DNA from: JADKIH01 sp031427625
GTDB lineage: Bacteria > Bacteroidota > Bacteroidia > AKYH767-A > 2013-40CM-41-45
DNA length: 48,863 nucleotides
Direction: 5' to 3'
NCBI GenBank assembly: GCA_031427625.1
Contig: JANPNV010000129.1
Span: 1-48,863, forward strand
The notes beneath the pieces are model-generated. The model was not told the DNA's origin, did not search any database, and saw nothing but the letters and a program-made list of their open reading frames with translations. A program made the position numbers and the translations under genes. Of the stretch, positions 34,041 through 42,233 are shown piece by piece. The number at the start of each line of letters is the position of its first letter. The first letter of the stretch is position 1.

Positions 34041-34977
34041 ACCATGTTTTGAAACGCATTAACCCTTCGCTTAGGATAATTTGTGGATCATAATTCAACA
34101 ATCTTTTTGCTGTGGAAATATCGGCAAAGGTGAGATCCACATCTCCCTCTTGCATTGGCATTTTTTTCTTAATGGCTTTTTTTCCAAAAACGGTTTCAAT
34201 CGATTCAACAAGATCTTTCAATAGTACGGGTTTACTGTTACCGAGATTAATTATTTCAAAAAGTTTTCGTTCTGATAAATTAATTCTCTCAACAGCGCGA
34301 TTGATTCCTTCAACGATGTCATCAATAAATGTATAATCTCTTCCTGTATTTCCGTCCCCAAAAATTTGAAGAGGTAAATCTTTAGTCATCAGGTCAAAGA
34401 ATTTGTGAATAGCTAAATCCGGCCGCTGTCGTGGGCCATAAACAGTAAAAAACCTTAAATTAATAATACTTATATCGTAGAGATGATGATAATTATAATT
34501 CATCAACTCACATGCTTTCTTGGTAAAGGCATAAGGAGAAATTGGTTGATCAACAGAATCGCTTTCCGAGAAGGGGGTCTTCCTGTTATTGCCATAAACT
34601 GACGATGAAGAAGCAAAGATTAGCTTCTTGAAATTTCTTTTTTTCATCCATTCAAGAAGATGTTGAGTCCCTGAAATGTTTGTCTCAATATATGCTTCGG
34701 GATTTACAATTGAAGGACGTACTCCGGCCTTTGCTGCAAGGTGTACAATGAAGTCGAAGTGCTCCGTTTCAAAAACGGAAGAAATATTTTTTATATCGGC
34801 CTCAATAAATTTGAAATTGGATGATTGCTTGCTGATAAGCAAGTTCGCTTGCTTTATTTCGCGAGGATAAAATGGATCGAAATTATCAATACCTGTAACA
34901 GCATGGCCGTGGCTAAGGAGTTTCTCCGATAAATGGGAGCCAATAAATCCTGCAACACCGGTTATCAAAACATTCAT
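34027..34977 (-). CDS. NAD-dependent sugar epimerase (UDP-glucuronate 4-epimerase-like)
   Basis: This 316-residue extended SDR has GVAGFIGSHLSEKL as the NAD-binding glycine motif, HLAAKAGVRPSIVNP, FASSSSVYG, and the catalytic YAFTK (YxxxK) preceded by Ser residues. TVYGPRQRPDLAI and GDGNTGRDYTFIDDIV follow. The AKAGVR and FYP motifs point to the UDP-glucuronate/UDP-galacturonate epimerase branch, with UDP-glucose 4-epimerase as an alternative. First gene of the glycan operon, it supplies the nucleotide sugar for the downstream GT2 and GT-C enzymes. Confidence 0.88.
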   Translation of the reverse strand: MNVLITGVAGFIGSHLSEKLLSHGHAVTGIDNFDPFYPREIKQANLLISKQSSNFKFIEADIKNISSVFETEHFDFIVHLAAKAGVRPSIVNPEAYIETNISGTQHLLEWMKKRNFKKLIFASSSSVYGNNRKTPFSESDSVDQPISPYAFTKKACELMNYNYHHLYDISIINLRFFTVYGPRQRPDLAIHKFFDLMTKDLPLQIFGDGNTGRDYTFIDDIVEGINRAVERINLSERKLFEIINLGNSKPVLLKDLVESIETVFGKKAIKKKMPMQEGDVDLTFADISTAKRLLNYDPQIILSEGLMRFKTWYDSK

Positions 34978-35102
34978 ATGGCAGTAGAAAATGTTAGCGC
35001 AAAGTAGAAATTAATTATCCTGGAAAAACACACAGTTGTATCTATTACGTAAACGACCAGATAAGAATTGGCAACTGTTCATTGATACAGGTGAATGAAA
35101 TT

Positions 35103-35723
35103 TTATAAGTCTTCGGCGATAATATATTCTATCTGCATAGTATATAGTCCGGGTCTGTAATTAAAGCCCGGAACAATTTTCAGATCGACCCTGAACTGGA
35201 AACATTGTGGATCCATAATGTAACTTCCAATAGTATTAGTTCCGACGTGAACAATATCAGAACAATTTACTGTTGGATCCGGTGCTGATAAATGATTGCC
35301 GATTATATCGAGGGTTGTTGTGGAGACATCCTGCATCGGAACATACCCGGAAATCTGTTGCGTGTTGCTAAGATTGTGAACACGCATTTCCAAAAGACTT
35401 ACCGGTGGTGCCCCGTTGCCTGTTGAAGTATAATACCTCGCATTGTCCCAAGTACCGGCAATAGTAGTAACCGATCCGACGTATAGATCCCATTGACCGG
35501 CTGTAGAAGCTACGTTAAAAGTAATCGCATTGGGTATGACAATGCCATTTGTGAGTTTGTTGATCGTATTAAATGTAAAATCTACGTTTGTAGAACTGGC
35601 AAGATCAATTGTAACTGTTTGACCAAAAGCGCATGTATTAATTAATAATATTCCACCAGCAAGAAAAAGATATGCTGATGAAAATATAGAATTAATAATC
35701 TTCTTTACTAGTTGAAAAATCAT
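35103..35723 (-). CDS. Small secreted beta-rich protein, candidate surface-fibre subunit 2 (WxL-like motif)
   Basis: This 206-residue protein has a signal peptide from ATG 35723 (cleavage after AFG). An earlier ATG at 35774 would add 17 residues before it. The mature part is beta-rich with two cysteines (VNCSD, DPQCF). It shares with the protein encoded at 35963 a common frame: VDFTFNTINK, a G-I-x-x-x-N-A block, QWDLY (a WxL-type tripeptide), and a C-terminus PGLYTMQIEYIIAEDL. The last three residues E-D-L are identical in both. I do not recognise a named family. Position after a chaperone-like and an usher-like gene suggests an exported subunit. A terminator between the two subunit genes means this one needs its own promoter, which I could not identify. 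Confidence 0.7.
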   Translation of the reverse strand: MIFQLVKKIINSIFSSAYLFLAGGILLINTCAFGQTVTIDLASSTNVDFTFNTINKLTNGIVIPNAITFNVASTAGQWDLYVGSVTTIAGTWDNARYYTSTGNGAPPVSLLEMRVHNLSNTQQISGYVPMQDVSTTTLDIIGNHLSAPDPTVNCSDIVHVGTNTIGSYIMDPQCFQFRVDLKIVPGFNYRPGLYTMQIEYIIAEDL

Positions 35724-35910
35724 AGGTATAATCTCCGCTATCTGATTTACTCTCTTTTCGCATAAGAGTTTCACTTTATTGACAATACTTTAACCTGCCC
35801 GTCAATACCATTTAATATTGATTTACTCAAATTGATTGCTGAGCCTGAAGATTTCCTTGTTATTAACTTATAATAATAGCGCCGATATGTAATCTTAGTT
35901 TGTCATAAAT

Positions 35911-35945
35911 AAAAAAGCACCTGCAATTCTGCAGATGCTTTTTTA
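35911..35945. terminator. Bidirectional intrinsic terminator between the two subunit genes
   Basis: AAAAAAGCACCTGCA-ATTC-TGCAGATGCTTTTTT is a long stem with one mismatch (C-A) and T runs on both strands. It lies 18 bp after the stop codon of subunit 1 (minus strand). Confidence 0.85.
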
Positions 35946-35962
35946 TCAATAAGTGTGTATTT

Positions 35963-36676
35963 CTAGAGGTCTTCTGTAAGTGTGTAAACCACCTCAAGAT
36001 CATAATAACCTGGCTGTGCATAAGGAGTAGCAGGAGGAAAAGTTGCTGCTGCTTCCACAGGATACTGAGCAGTAAGGTCAGGGAATGCAGCAGGCACACC
36101 TGGCTTAATACGGTAGTGGATAAGGAATTTGTTCGTCAACGGACTAGATGTCGAAGTTGAAGGAGCGTAGCTGTTAGCAACACCGGTTGCAAATTCTCCC
36201 GCTAGGAACTGTGTGTTTACAGTTGGTGTCAGAGAAGATGTGTTTGCACCTGAATTACTAGTCAAGCCGATGAAGCTGTTAAACGTCTGTGGAGCAGCAA
36301 TTGAATTTGGCTGGATAGCCTGTATTTCAAGAATTTCTGAAGGCAGAGTTCCCTGACCGTTTGTACCTGCACCATAGGCAATCTGCTGTGTCCAGAACTG
36401 TGAGCTGGGCTGAGCATATAAATCCCACGGAACTGTAGATTCAACTTCCAGTCTTGTAGCATTATACTTTGTAATACCAACCTGATATTTCTGAATTGTA
36501 TTAAATACGAAGTCAACTTGTGGTTCAGTTGTCATATTTAATTCCAGAATACCCTGGAGGTCCATAGTTACAGCTACATATTCCTGATCGGAAAGCTGAG
36601 CTTTAGTTGTGTTAATCGCGAACAGACCTACTAAGGCTGTCATCAGAATTAATTTTGTGTGGAATTGCTTTTTCAT
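35963..36676 (-). CDS. Secreted beta-rich protein, candidate major surface-fibre subunit 1 (WxL-like motif)
   Basis: This 237-residue protein has a signal peptide (cleavage after TKA). The mature protein begins with an alternating polar/hydrophobic strand (YVAVTMDLQGILEL), then VDFVFNTIQKYQVGI, a PWDLYAQ motif and several Q/N/S/T-rich loops. It ends GYYDLEVVYTLTEDL. The alternating end strand with aromatic residues resembles pilin C-termini in chaperone-usher systems, and the WDL tripeptide resembles Gram-positive WxL domains. Both are pattern-level similarities only. It is 221 bp downstream of the chaperone-like gene with a run of eleven A directly before the ATG. Its own terminator and leader suggest a separately tuned, abundant product. 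Confidence 0.7.
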   Translation of the reverse strand: MKKQFHTKLILMTALVGLFAINTTKAQLSDQEYVAVTMDLQGILELNMTTEPQVDFVFNTIQKYQVGITKYNATRLEVESTVPWDLYAQPSSQFWTQQIAYGAGTNGQGTLPSEILEIQAIQPNSIAAPQTFNSFIGLTSNSGANTSSLTPTVNTQFLAGEFATGVANSYAPSTSTSSPLTNKFLIHYRIKPGVPAAFPDLTAQYPVEAAATFPPATPYAQPGYYDLEVVYTLTEDL

Positions 36677-36897
36677 TTTTTTTTTTTTGGGTTTGCGTGT
36701 TTAATAAATCAACGAATCAAATATGTGGGTTAATAAAGATTAGATGTAATCAATTCATGGTAAAACATTACAATTTAATTACACTGCTTGCTTTTTTGCC
36801 TTAGGAATGAATAATTGATTTAATGAGTTAATAATGTTATTTCTATTTGTTTACTGTTTACTGAACTGAATTAAAGTAGCTACCTTTAATGATTGAA

Positions 36898-37722
36898 TTA
36901 TCTTTTTGAAATTAATATTTCCGTTTCTGCTGCCTGCACATTTTCCCTGCTTCCATAATCAACTACTCCAAGAACAGAATACTTGCCTTCCTTTAGACCT
37001 GACGGCATTTGAAATTTCAGCTCTCTTATTGATCCGGGTAATAATGTATATGCAAATGGTTTTTGACGTTCTTCTTCGCCTGTGCTCAGGTTGGTAATTT
37101 CGAGATATGATGCACAATCTAAAATGGCTTCGCCGGAATTTTTCACCCTCATCATAACAGTATGAATTGAATCCTTATCAGATGTGATCTCGGCAAAACT
37201 TTCTATCTCTGCATTTTTCATAGTTACAGTTGGGGGTGATTGAAAAATATGTACTACGAATTGAAAGGTTTCAGAAATTCCCATTCCAATTGCATCTTTA
37301 TCGCCTTCCGGCGTGCCTGTTTTTTCTTTTGCAAGTTTAACTTTCAGGGCTGCCCATTTTACCTTGTTTGCATCAGGAGATGCCGGAACCTGCATAAGGA
37401 CTTTTACCTTTTGAGTCTGCCCTGCCGCAAGTTCAAAGAACGATGGGTCAGCGCTTAGCCATTGAGAACATGAATTTTCACTCTCTCCTGCTTTTAACAT
37501 AGTGCTTTTTCCACTTACTCCGGAAGGTTCGAAATCTCCGAAACCTACTACGAATGATTGATTGTGAGTTGAACTGTTAGTCACGTTTACTTCCTGAATT
37601 TTATACTCACCAAGTGCAGTTTTATAATATAGACGGCTCGGTGATATTGCAACATTTTGTGCCATGGAAATGACGGGAGATAATGTTGCTGTAATTAATA
37701 AGAATAAAATTATTTTTTTCAT
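36898..37722 (-). CDS. Periplasmic PapD/DUF916-like protein, candidate chaperone
   Basis: This 274-residue protein has a signal peptide from ATG 37722 (cleavage after SMA) and two Ig-like parts. The first (about 22-165) has the PapD-like start AISPSRLYYKTALGEYKIQEVNVTN (written here in part), QWLSADPSFFELAAGQTQKV and VPASPDANKVKWAALKV, which follow the pattern of both MSP/PapD and DUF916 domains. The second (about 170-274) is a plain Ig-like fold (MMRVKNSGEAILD, LPGSIRELKF, GKYSVLGVVDYGS). Such proteins bind secreted subunits in the periplasm or at the envelope. The in-frame ATG at 37767 is less likely as it puts 15 polar residues before the signal. It starts 53 bp after the usher-like gene. 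Confidence 0.7.
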   Translation of the reverse strand: MKKIILFLLITATLSPVISMAQNVAISPSRLYYKTALGEYKIQEVNVTNSSTHNQSFVVGFGDFEPSGVSGKSTMLKAGESENSCSQWLSADPSFFELAAGQTQKVKVLMQVPASPDANKVKWAALKVKLAKEKTGTPEGDKDAIGMGISETFQFVVHIFQSPPTVTMKNAEIESFAEITSDKDSIHTVMMRVKNSGEAILDCASYLEITNLSTGEEERQKPFAYTLLPGSIRELKFQMPSGLKEGKYSVLGVVDYGSRENVQAAETEILISKR

Positions 37723-37775
37723 TTTTGGGTTGTGGTTTATTGGTTGTATTTGAACGTCTGAAAACATAAACAGTT

Positions 37776-40703
37776 CTATTTAATACCCTCTTTACCATCG
37801 AATTTTTTTATCTCCATCTTTCGTTTTCTTTCTGCAGCATTGAAAGTAATTGAGAAGTTTTCGAAGTTTTTACTAAGGTCAATATTCATTTTATTCTGAA
37901 TAAACATGAATCCGCTGCCTAAAGCAGCATCATTTATCGATAAAATGTACTGACTGGCAGGAAGATTTATTACAAAACCTCCTTTGTAATCTGTAAGAAC
38001 TGAATAGGATTTCCCCGAAGAATCAACGGCCGTAACCCTGATCCTTGATAAATCAATATTGCTTTCAACATTTGTGTATTTATCGCGCTCTAATAAAATC
38101 GATCCTGTTACCCTCACTCCTTTAGTAAGCGCTATATATATAGTCTGTTTCGAATCAACTTTACGTTCATGATTGTCGCTGTCGAACCATTCACCGTTTT
38201 GAGTTAATGCCGTACATTTTATTGCATAGATTCCGGCTGGGATATTCTCGTAAATTATTTCTCCCTTTTCATTACTTATCATATCCTCCCCATTGTCTGT
38301 TTTATAGGAAACGGAATCTTCATTAAACAGACTTTTTGCTCTTACGTTTATAAGCATGTTTTCAACTCCTTCTTCATTAGCATCCTGTTTGTGATTTCCG
38401 TTTGCGTCTTTATAAACAATCACTCTCATCGTAACGAATTTTTTTCCTGGTACCGGTATCCCAAATTGTTTTCTGATGCCAAAGCCCATATTCATTTCAG
38501 TATTTGATATTTTTTCAAAAGCGCCTTTTCCTGAAAGCTCATCGACCATCGGGTTAGCTCCTTGTGATGAAGTAAAGAAAGAAGCATAGAAAGAGAATCG
38601 GATTCCGTTTCCTGAATAATAAAATAATTCCGGTCGTAATCGTAAATTTACTTTCTTGAAATATGTTTCATATACCATATTTCCTGTTGTGGATAAAAGT
38701 ATTTTGTTGTTCATCATCCAATAATCGTAAGATCCAATCAGGTAAACAGATTGTGGATTTATTTTGTCATGTAAAAATCTGACCTGTTCGGCAAGTTGAG
38801 TTGGGCCATATGTATATCGAAGACTCAGATAAAATTTTTCCCATCTCGCATATGTAGTGAACCGTGATACAAAAAATTCAGGCAGAGTATAGTCAACTGC
38901 TTTTGAATAACCCATGGATCCTGTCATCGATACTCTTACATGAGAAATGTTTTTAGCGTTATATTCAAATCCTACTAGTTTTGTAGCAACACGAATTGAT
39001 CGGTTCTCATCCCATTGATATGAAGGTTTAATAGCTACTGAAGATGTTTTGCTATTAATCCCCCAACGGAATTCATATCTGTCGGATCGAATATAATTTC
39101 CGTCAAGAAGAGAGCCGTTGACGAAGTATGAAGGATGTTGAGTAAAATTTTGTGATGAGAATGCAAAAGTATTTTTTTGATTTTTTGACCATGTCGTTCG
39201 TGTCGAATACATATCCACTCCTCTAGCCAGAACATATTCAGGTGATCCATGAGAATTTCCAACAGTGAAACAAAAATTTCTATGCGATCCGGAATAGTTA
39301 AAATCATATCCATAACCCAAAGCACTTTTTCCTAGCGAATGATCGATAGAATAACCTCCTCCGACAGAAAACTGGTGATAAGTATTTAGCTTAACTGCCA
39401 GCATAGAGCTGATCAACTGATTGCTCATATCAATACGGACGTTCCTGTTAGTACTGTAATTATTATTCAGGACAAACTTTTTCCAACGCAGATTGTGATA
39501 AAATCCATACCCTTCTGATTGATATTTATTAAAAAAGCCGGGCGAACGGGTTAGGATGCCGCCAATTGTATTTATCCCATATCTATATGACCCCTTTATT
39601 CCACGTCCCGTTAGGAGACTACGTCCCCAACCATTTACTTCACCTATTTCAAGTGATGAGTTGTTATCAAAATATCCAATGTAGTGATTGTTGCCCAGAA
39701 GTGAATTTTCGTTAAGAAAGTTTGTTACGAATACAGTTTGGAACCGATAGTTCAATAATCTGCCTCCTTTAAATGCTGTATTTCCATAAGCATCGAGCGA
39801 CATGGTTGTTCCATTCGATAATACATCGTAAACATTAGCTTCAAGTGTAAGTGGAACTGAAGTTCTTCCGTATTCGTAAAGCCTTGCAAGATTTCCTGCT
39901 TTTGTAAACTGCATGGTTGCACTCCACGATTTAGGACTACTTGTTGATTTTGCTATTACCTGAATTGAATATGATTCCTTTGTCGGCGTCGATTTAAGAT
40001 CTGCATCCCTACCTTTATTTATCGTCATTGATGGCTTACATATCACGGGAAAAATTAATGTAGTGTCACCTCCTGCGCTTACCGGCACTGTAAAGGAACG
40101 TATCAAAGCTCCTCCATCACTCTGACGTAATATTTCCAGTCGTCTATCAGGAATAAGGGTTAACCGGATATTCTCATCAGCGTTGCCATCATTTTTTATA
40201 TAGACAGTAAAGCCAGAAGAGTCTACGCTATTGATAAAAAACTGAGACTTGACAGGAAGTTGTGCTGTCCATTTAGAAACAGAAGGCATGCTCACATACC
40301 AGTTTTCAGCGGCGAACTGAACATTTTTATCTGAGGCCAGAATAATTGTAATTACGTAACTGGTTCCGCCCTGTATGTTTTTATCAGGGATGACTCTAAC
40401 AGGAATAAACAACGAGTCATTGTCATTCAAGGCAAATTCCTTATCAGTTTTCCCTAAAACTGACCAGCCTGAAGGAAGAGAATAATTTAAATGAAATCTT
40501 ACAGTTTTGCCCGTATTGTTGTTTACGCGAAAAAGGTTACTTGCTACATCAGACGTTTCTATCAGGGTGCTATTTCGGACAAACCCTGCTTTCATACCGT
40601 ATGTATTTACAGCAGCATTTACATTGCTGCAAACCGCTGACAGAAGGGCAAAGCACAGTAAATGCATACCCCACCAAATACAATATGTTCTTATTCGAAA
40701 CAC
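37776..40703 (-). CDS. Large usher-like outer-membrane barrel protein with Ig-like and SdrD-B-like domains
   Basis: This 975-residue protein has a signal peptide and two N-terminal Ig-like/NEW3-type beta domains (about 31-270: NNNTGKTVRFHLNYSLPSGW, IKNDGNADENIRL). A long stretch of amphipathic strands rich in Tyr, Asn and Gly follows (about 275-750), with EIGEVNGWGRSLLTGRGIKG, which recalls the early barrel of ushers. Two C-terminal carboxypeptidase-regulatory/SdrD-B-like domains (about 755-965) are marked by YKDANGNHKQDANEEG. Alpha-type ushers such as TcfC also have such a C-terminal domain. The size and layout suit an outer-membrane secretion channel, but no family is certain. The start is GTG at 40703, with ATG at 40667 as an alternative. 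First gene of the locus. Confidence 0.65.
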   Translation of the reverse strand: MFRIRTYCIWWGMHLLCFALLSAVCSNVNAAVNTYGMKAGFVRNSTLIETSDVASNLFRVNNNTGKTVRFHLNYSLPSGWSVLGKTDKEFALNDNDSLFIPVRVIPDKNIQGGTSYVITIILASDKNVQFAAENWYVSMPSVSKWTAQLPVKSQFFINSVDSSGFTVYIKNDGNADENIRLTLIPDRRLEILRQSDGGALIRSFTVPVSAGGDTTLIFPVICKPSMTINKGRDADLKSTPTKESYSIQVIAKSTSSPKSWSATMQFTKAGNLARLYEYGRTSVPLTLEANVYDVLSNGTTMSLDAYGNTAFKGGRLLNYRFQTVFVTNFLNENSLLGNNHYIGYFDNNSSLEIGEVNGWGRSLLTGRGIKGSYRYGINTIGGILTRSPGFFNKYQSEGYGFYHNLRWKKFVLNNNYSTNRNVRIDMSNQLISSMLAVKLNTYHQFSVGGGYSIDHSLGKSALGYGYDFNYSGSHRNFCFTVGNSHGSPEYVLARGVDMYSTRTTWSKNQKNTFAFSSQNFTQHPSYFVNGSLLDGNYIRSDRYEFRWGINSKTSSVAIKPSYQWDENRSIRVATKLVGFEYNAKNISHVRVSMTGSMGYSKAVDYTLPEFFVSRFTTYARWEKFYLSLRYTYGPTQLAEQVRFLHDKINPQSVYLIGSYDYWMMNNKILLSTTGNMVYETYFKKVNLRLRPELFYYSGNGIRFSFYASFFTSSQGANPMVDELSGKGAFEKISNTEMNMGFGIRKQFGIPVPGKKFVTMRVIVYKDANGNHKQDANEEGVENMLINVRAKSLFNEDSVSYKTDNGEDMISNEKGEIIYENIPAGIYAIKCTALTQNGEWFDSDNHERKVDSKQTIYIALTKGVRVTGSILLERDKYTNVESNIDLSRIRVTAVDSSGKSYSVLTDYKGGFVINLPASQYILSINDAALGSGFMFIQNKMNIDLSKNFENFSITFNAAERKRKMEIKKFDGKEGIK

Positions 40704-40806
40704 TATTATTTCTTACGGAGGTATCCTGCATAAGTAAATCCAAACGACTATAGAACATTACATTTGCTAAGAAAAAAGAATGTTTTCAAACGGGGAATCA
40801 GGCCTC

Positions 40807-40835
40807 AAAAAATGAAAAAAACAAATCATTTTTTT
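40807..40835 (-). terminator. Possible AT-rich terminator after the photolyase gene
   Basis: AAAAAATGA and TCATTTTTT flank a 10-nt loop just downstream of the photolyase stop codon. On the minus strand the stem runs into a T run. The stem is nearly all A-T, so the call is weak. Confidence 0.25.
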
Positions 40836-42144
40836 ATTGTTTCAAATTTCTTCTATAAAAATCGAGACATCTTTTTCGTGCGAAAGAATAATCGATTATT
40901 GGAGCAGGGTAGTTCTGTTCATTAAATTCCGGCAACCATTTTTTTATGTAATCAAAAGTTGGATCAAAACGTTTTGTTTGTTCAGTCATGTTGAAGATCC
41001 GAAAATAAGGAGCTGCATCTACTCCTGTTCCCGCACTCCATTGCCATCCTCCGTTATTACTCGACAGTTCATAATCCAAAAGCTTTTGCGCAAAGTATGC
41101 TTCTCCCCATCGCCAGTCGATAAGAAGATATTTTGTTAGAAACATTGATGTGATCATTCTTAACCGGTTGTGCATAAATCCGGTTTCGTTAAGCTCCCTC
41201 ATTCCGGAATCGACTATCGGATAACCGGTTTTGCCTTCACACCACTTTTCAAATTCGTCTTCATTGTTATGCCATTGAAGCATATCATACTTTGATCTGA
41301 ATGACTTGTCTATTACATGAGGAAAATGCCAGAGGATCATCATGTAAAATTCTCTCCAGATTAACTCGTTAACCCACTTATCACTCAGATTCCATGCATA
41401 TTTAACGAGTTGACGAATACTGACAGTGCCAAAACGGAGATGAACACCGACTCTGGTTGTGCCTTCAATGGAAGGAATATCTCTGGTCTGTTCGTAGTTT
41501 TTTATAAGCGATTTTGATAAGTCCGGAATAGGAAAATCAATAGCCATATTTTCAAAGCCAATACTTTTTAACGATGGAATAGAATGAGTTTTCATTTTGT
41601 AAAAACTATTCATATGCTTTTCGCTCTGATAATTTTCAATGTCTTTAATATTAATTATTGATCGCCATTTTTTCATGAATGGAGTAAAAACAACATACGG
41701 AGTTCCATCATCTTTTAGAATTTCATCTTTCTCAAATATCACCTGATCTTTATAGGAGAAAAAACCTTTATTATTTTTTTTAAGAAGTCTATTTATTTCT
41801 TCATCACGCTTTATGGAATAAGGTTCATAATCGTTATTTGTATAAACATTGTCGATTTGAAATTCAATTAGTAGTTCTCCCCAGACCTTTAAAGGATTGC
41901 CATGACGCACAATAAGTGTGGCTCCATTTTTTTTTAATTCAAGATTAATTTTCTCGAGTTGAGAATGGATAAAAACCAATCGGCGATCCTTTTTAATTTC
42001 GATATTATCAAGTATATCGGAATCGAAAATAAACAAGCATTGTACAGGTTGTCCTGATATAAGTGCATGATATAGTCCTGCATTGTCATAGAGCCGAAGA
42101 TCCCTTCGAAACCAAAAAATATTTATATGATTTTGATTAGACAC
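40834..42144 (-). CDS. phrB: Deoxyribodipyrimidine photolyase (class I CPD type)
   Basis: This 436-residue protein has an N-terminal Rossmann-like antenna domain (INIFWFRRDLRLYDNAGL) and a C-terminal FAD domain (about 200-430). The FAD domain includes GTTRVGVHLRFGTVSIR, WVNELIWREFYMMILWHFP, GYPIVDSGMRELNETGFMHNR (written in part) and the CPD photolyase block SNNGGWQWSAGTGVDAAPYF. It uses blue light to split cyclobutane pyrimidine dimers. The family call is firm. A cryptochrome-like role is less likely given the intact repair motifs. Confidence 0.93.
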   Translation of the reverse strand: MSNQNHINIFWFRRDLRLYDNAGLYHALISGQPVQCLFIFDSDILDNIEIKKDRRLVFIHSQLEKINLELKKNGATLIVRHGNPLKVWGELLIEFQIDNVYTNNDYEPYSIKRDEEINRLLKKNNKGFFSYKDQVIFEKDEILKDDGTPYVVFTPFMKKWRSIINIKDIENYQSEKHMNSFYKMKTHSIPSLKSIGFENMAIDFPIPDLSKSLIKNYEQTRDIPSIEGTTRVGVHLRFGTVSIRQLVKYAWNLSDKWVNELIWREFYMMILWHFPHVIDKSFRSKYDMLQWHNNEDEFEKWCEGKTGYPIVDSGMRELNETGFMHNRLRMITSMFLTKYLLIDWRWGEAYFAQKLLDYELSSNNGGWQWSAGTGVDAAPYFRIFNMTEQTKRFDPTFDYIKKWLPEFNEQNYPAPIIDYSFARKRCLDFYRRNLKQ

Positions 42145-42233
42145 GTTTTATATTTTTTAAAAATCATTCTACCGAATGCGTAATACTATTAAGCAGTTGC
42201 ATACTATTTAATAATTCAATTCTGATTTTGTAA

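Noticed and set aside
35863..36516. Minus-strand frames inside the subunit 1 gene in another phase
   Set aside because: Overlap with a well-supported secreted protein in the main frame, no signal peptide or family pattern of their own.
40759..40766. TACATTTG on the plus strand between the usher-like and photolyase genes
   Set aside because: It matches the -7 consensus but both flanking genes are on the minus strand, and no plus-strand gene follows.
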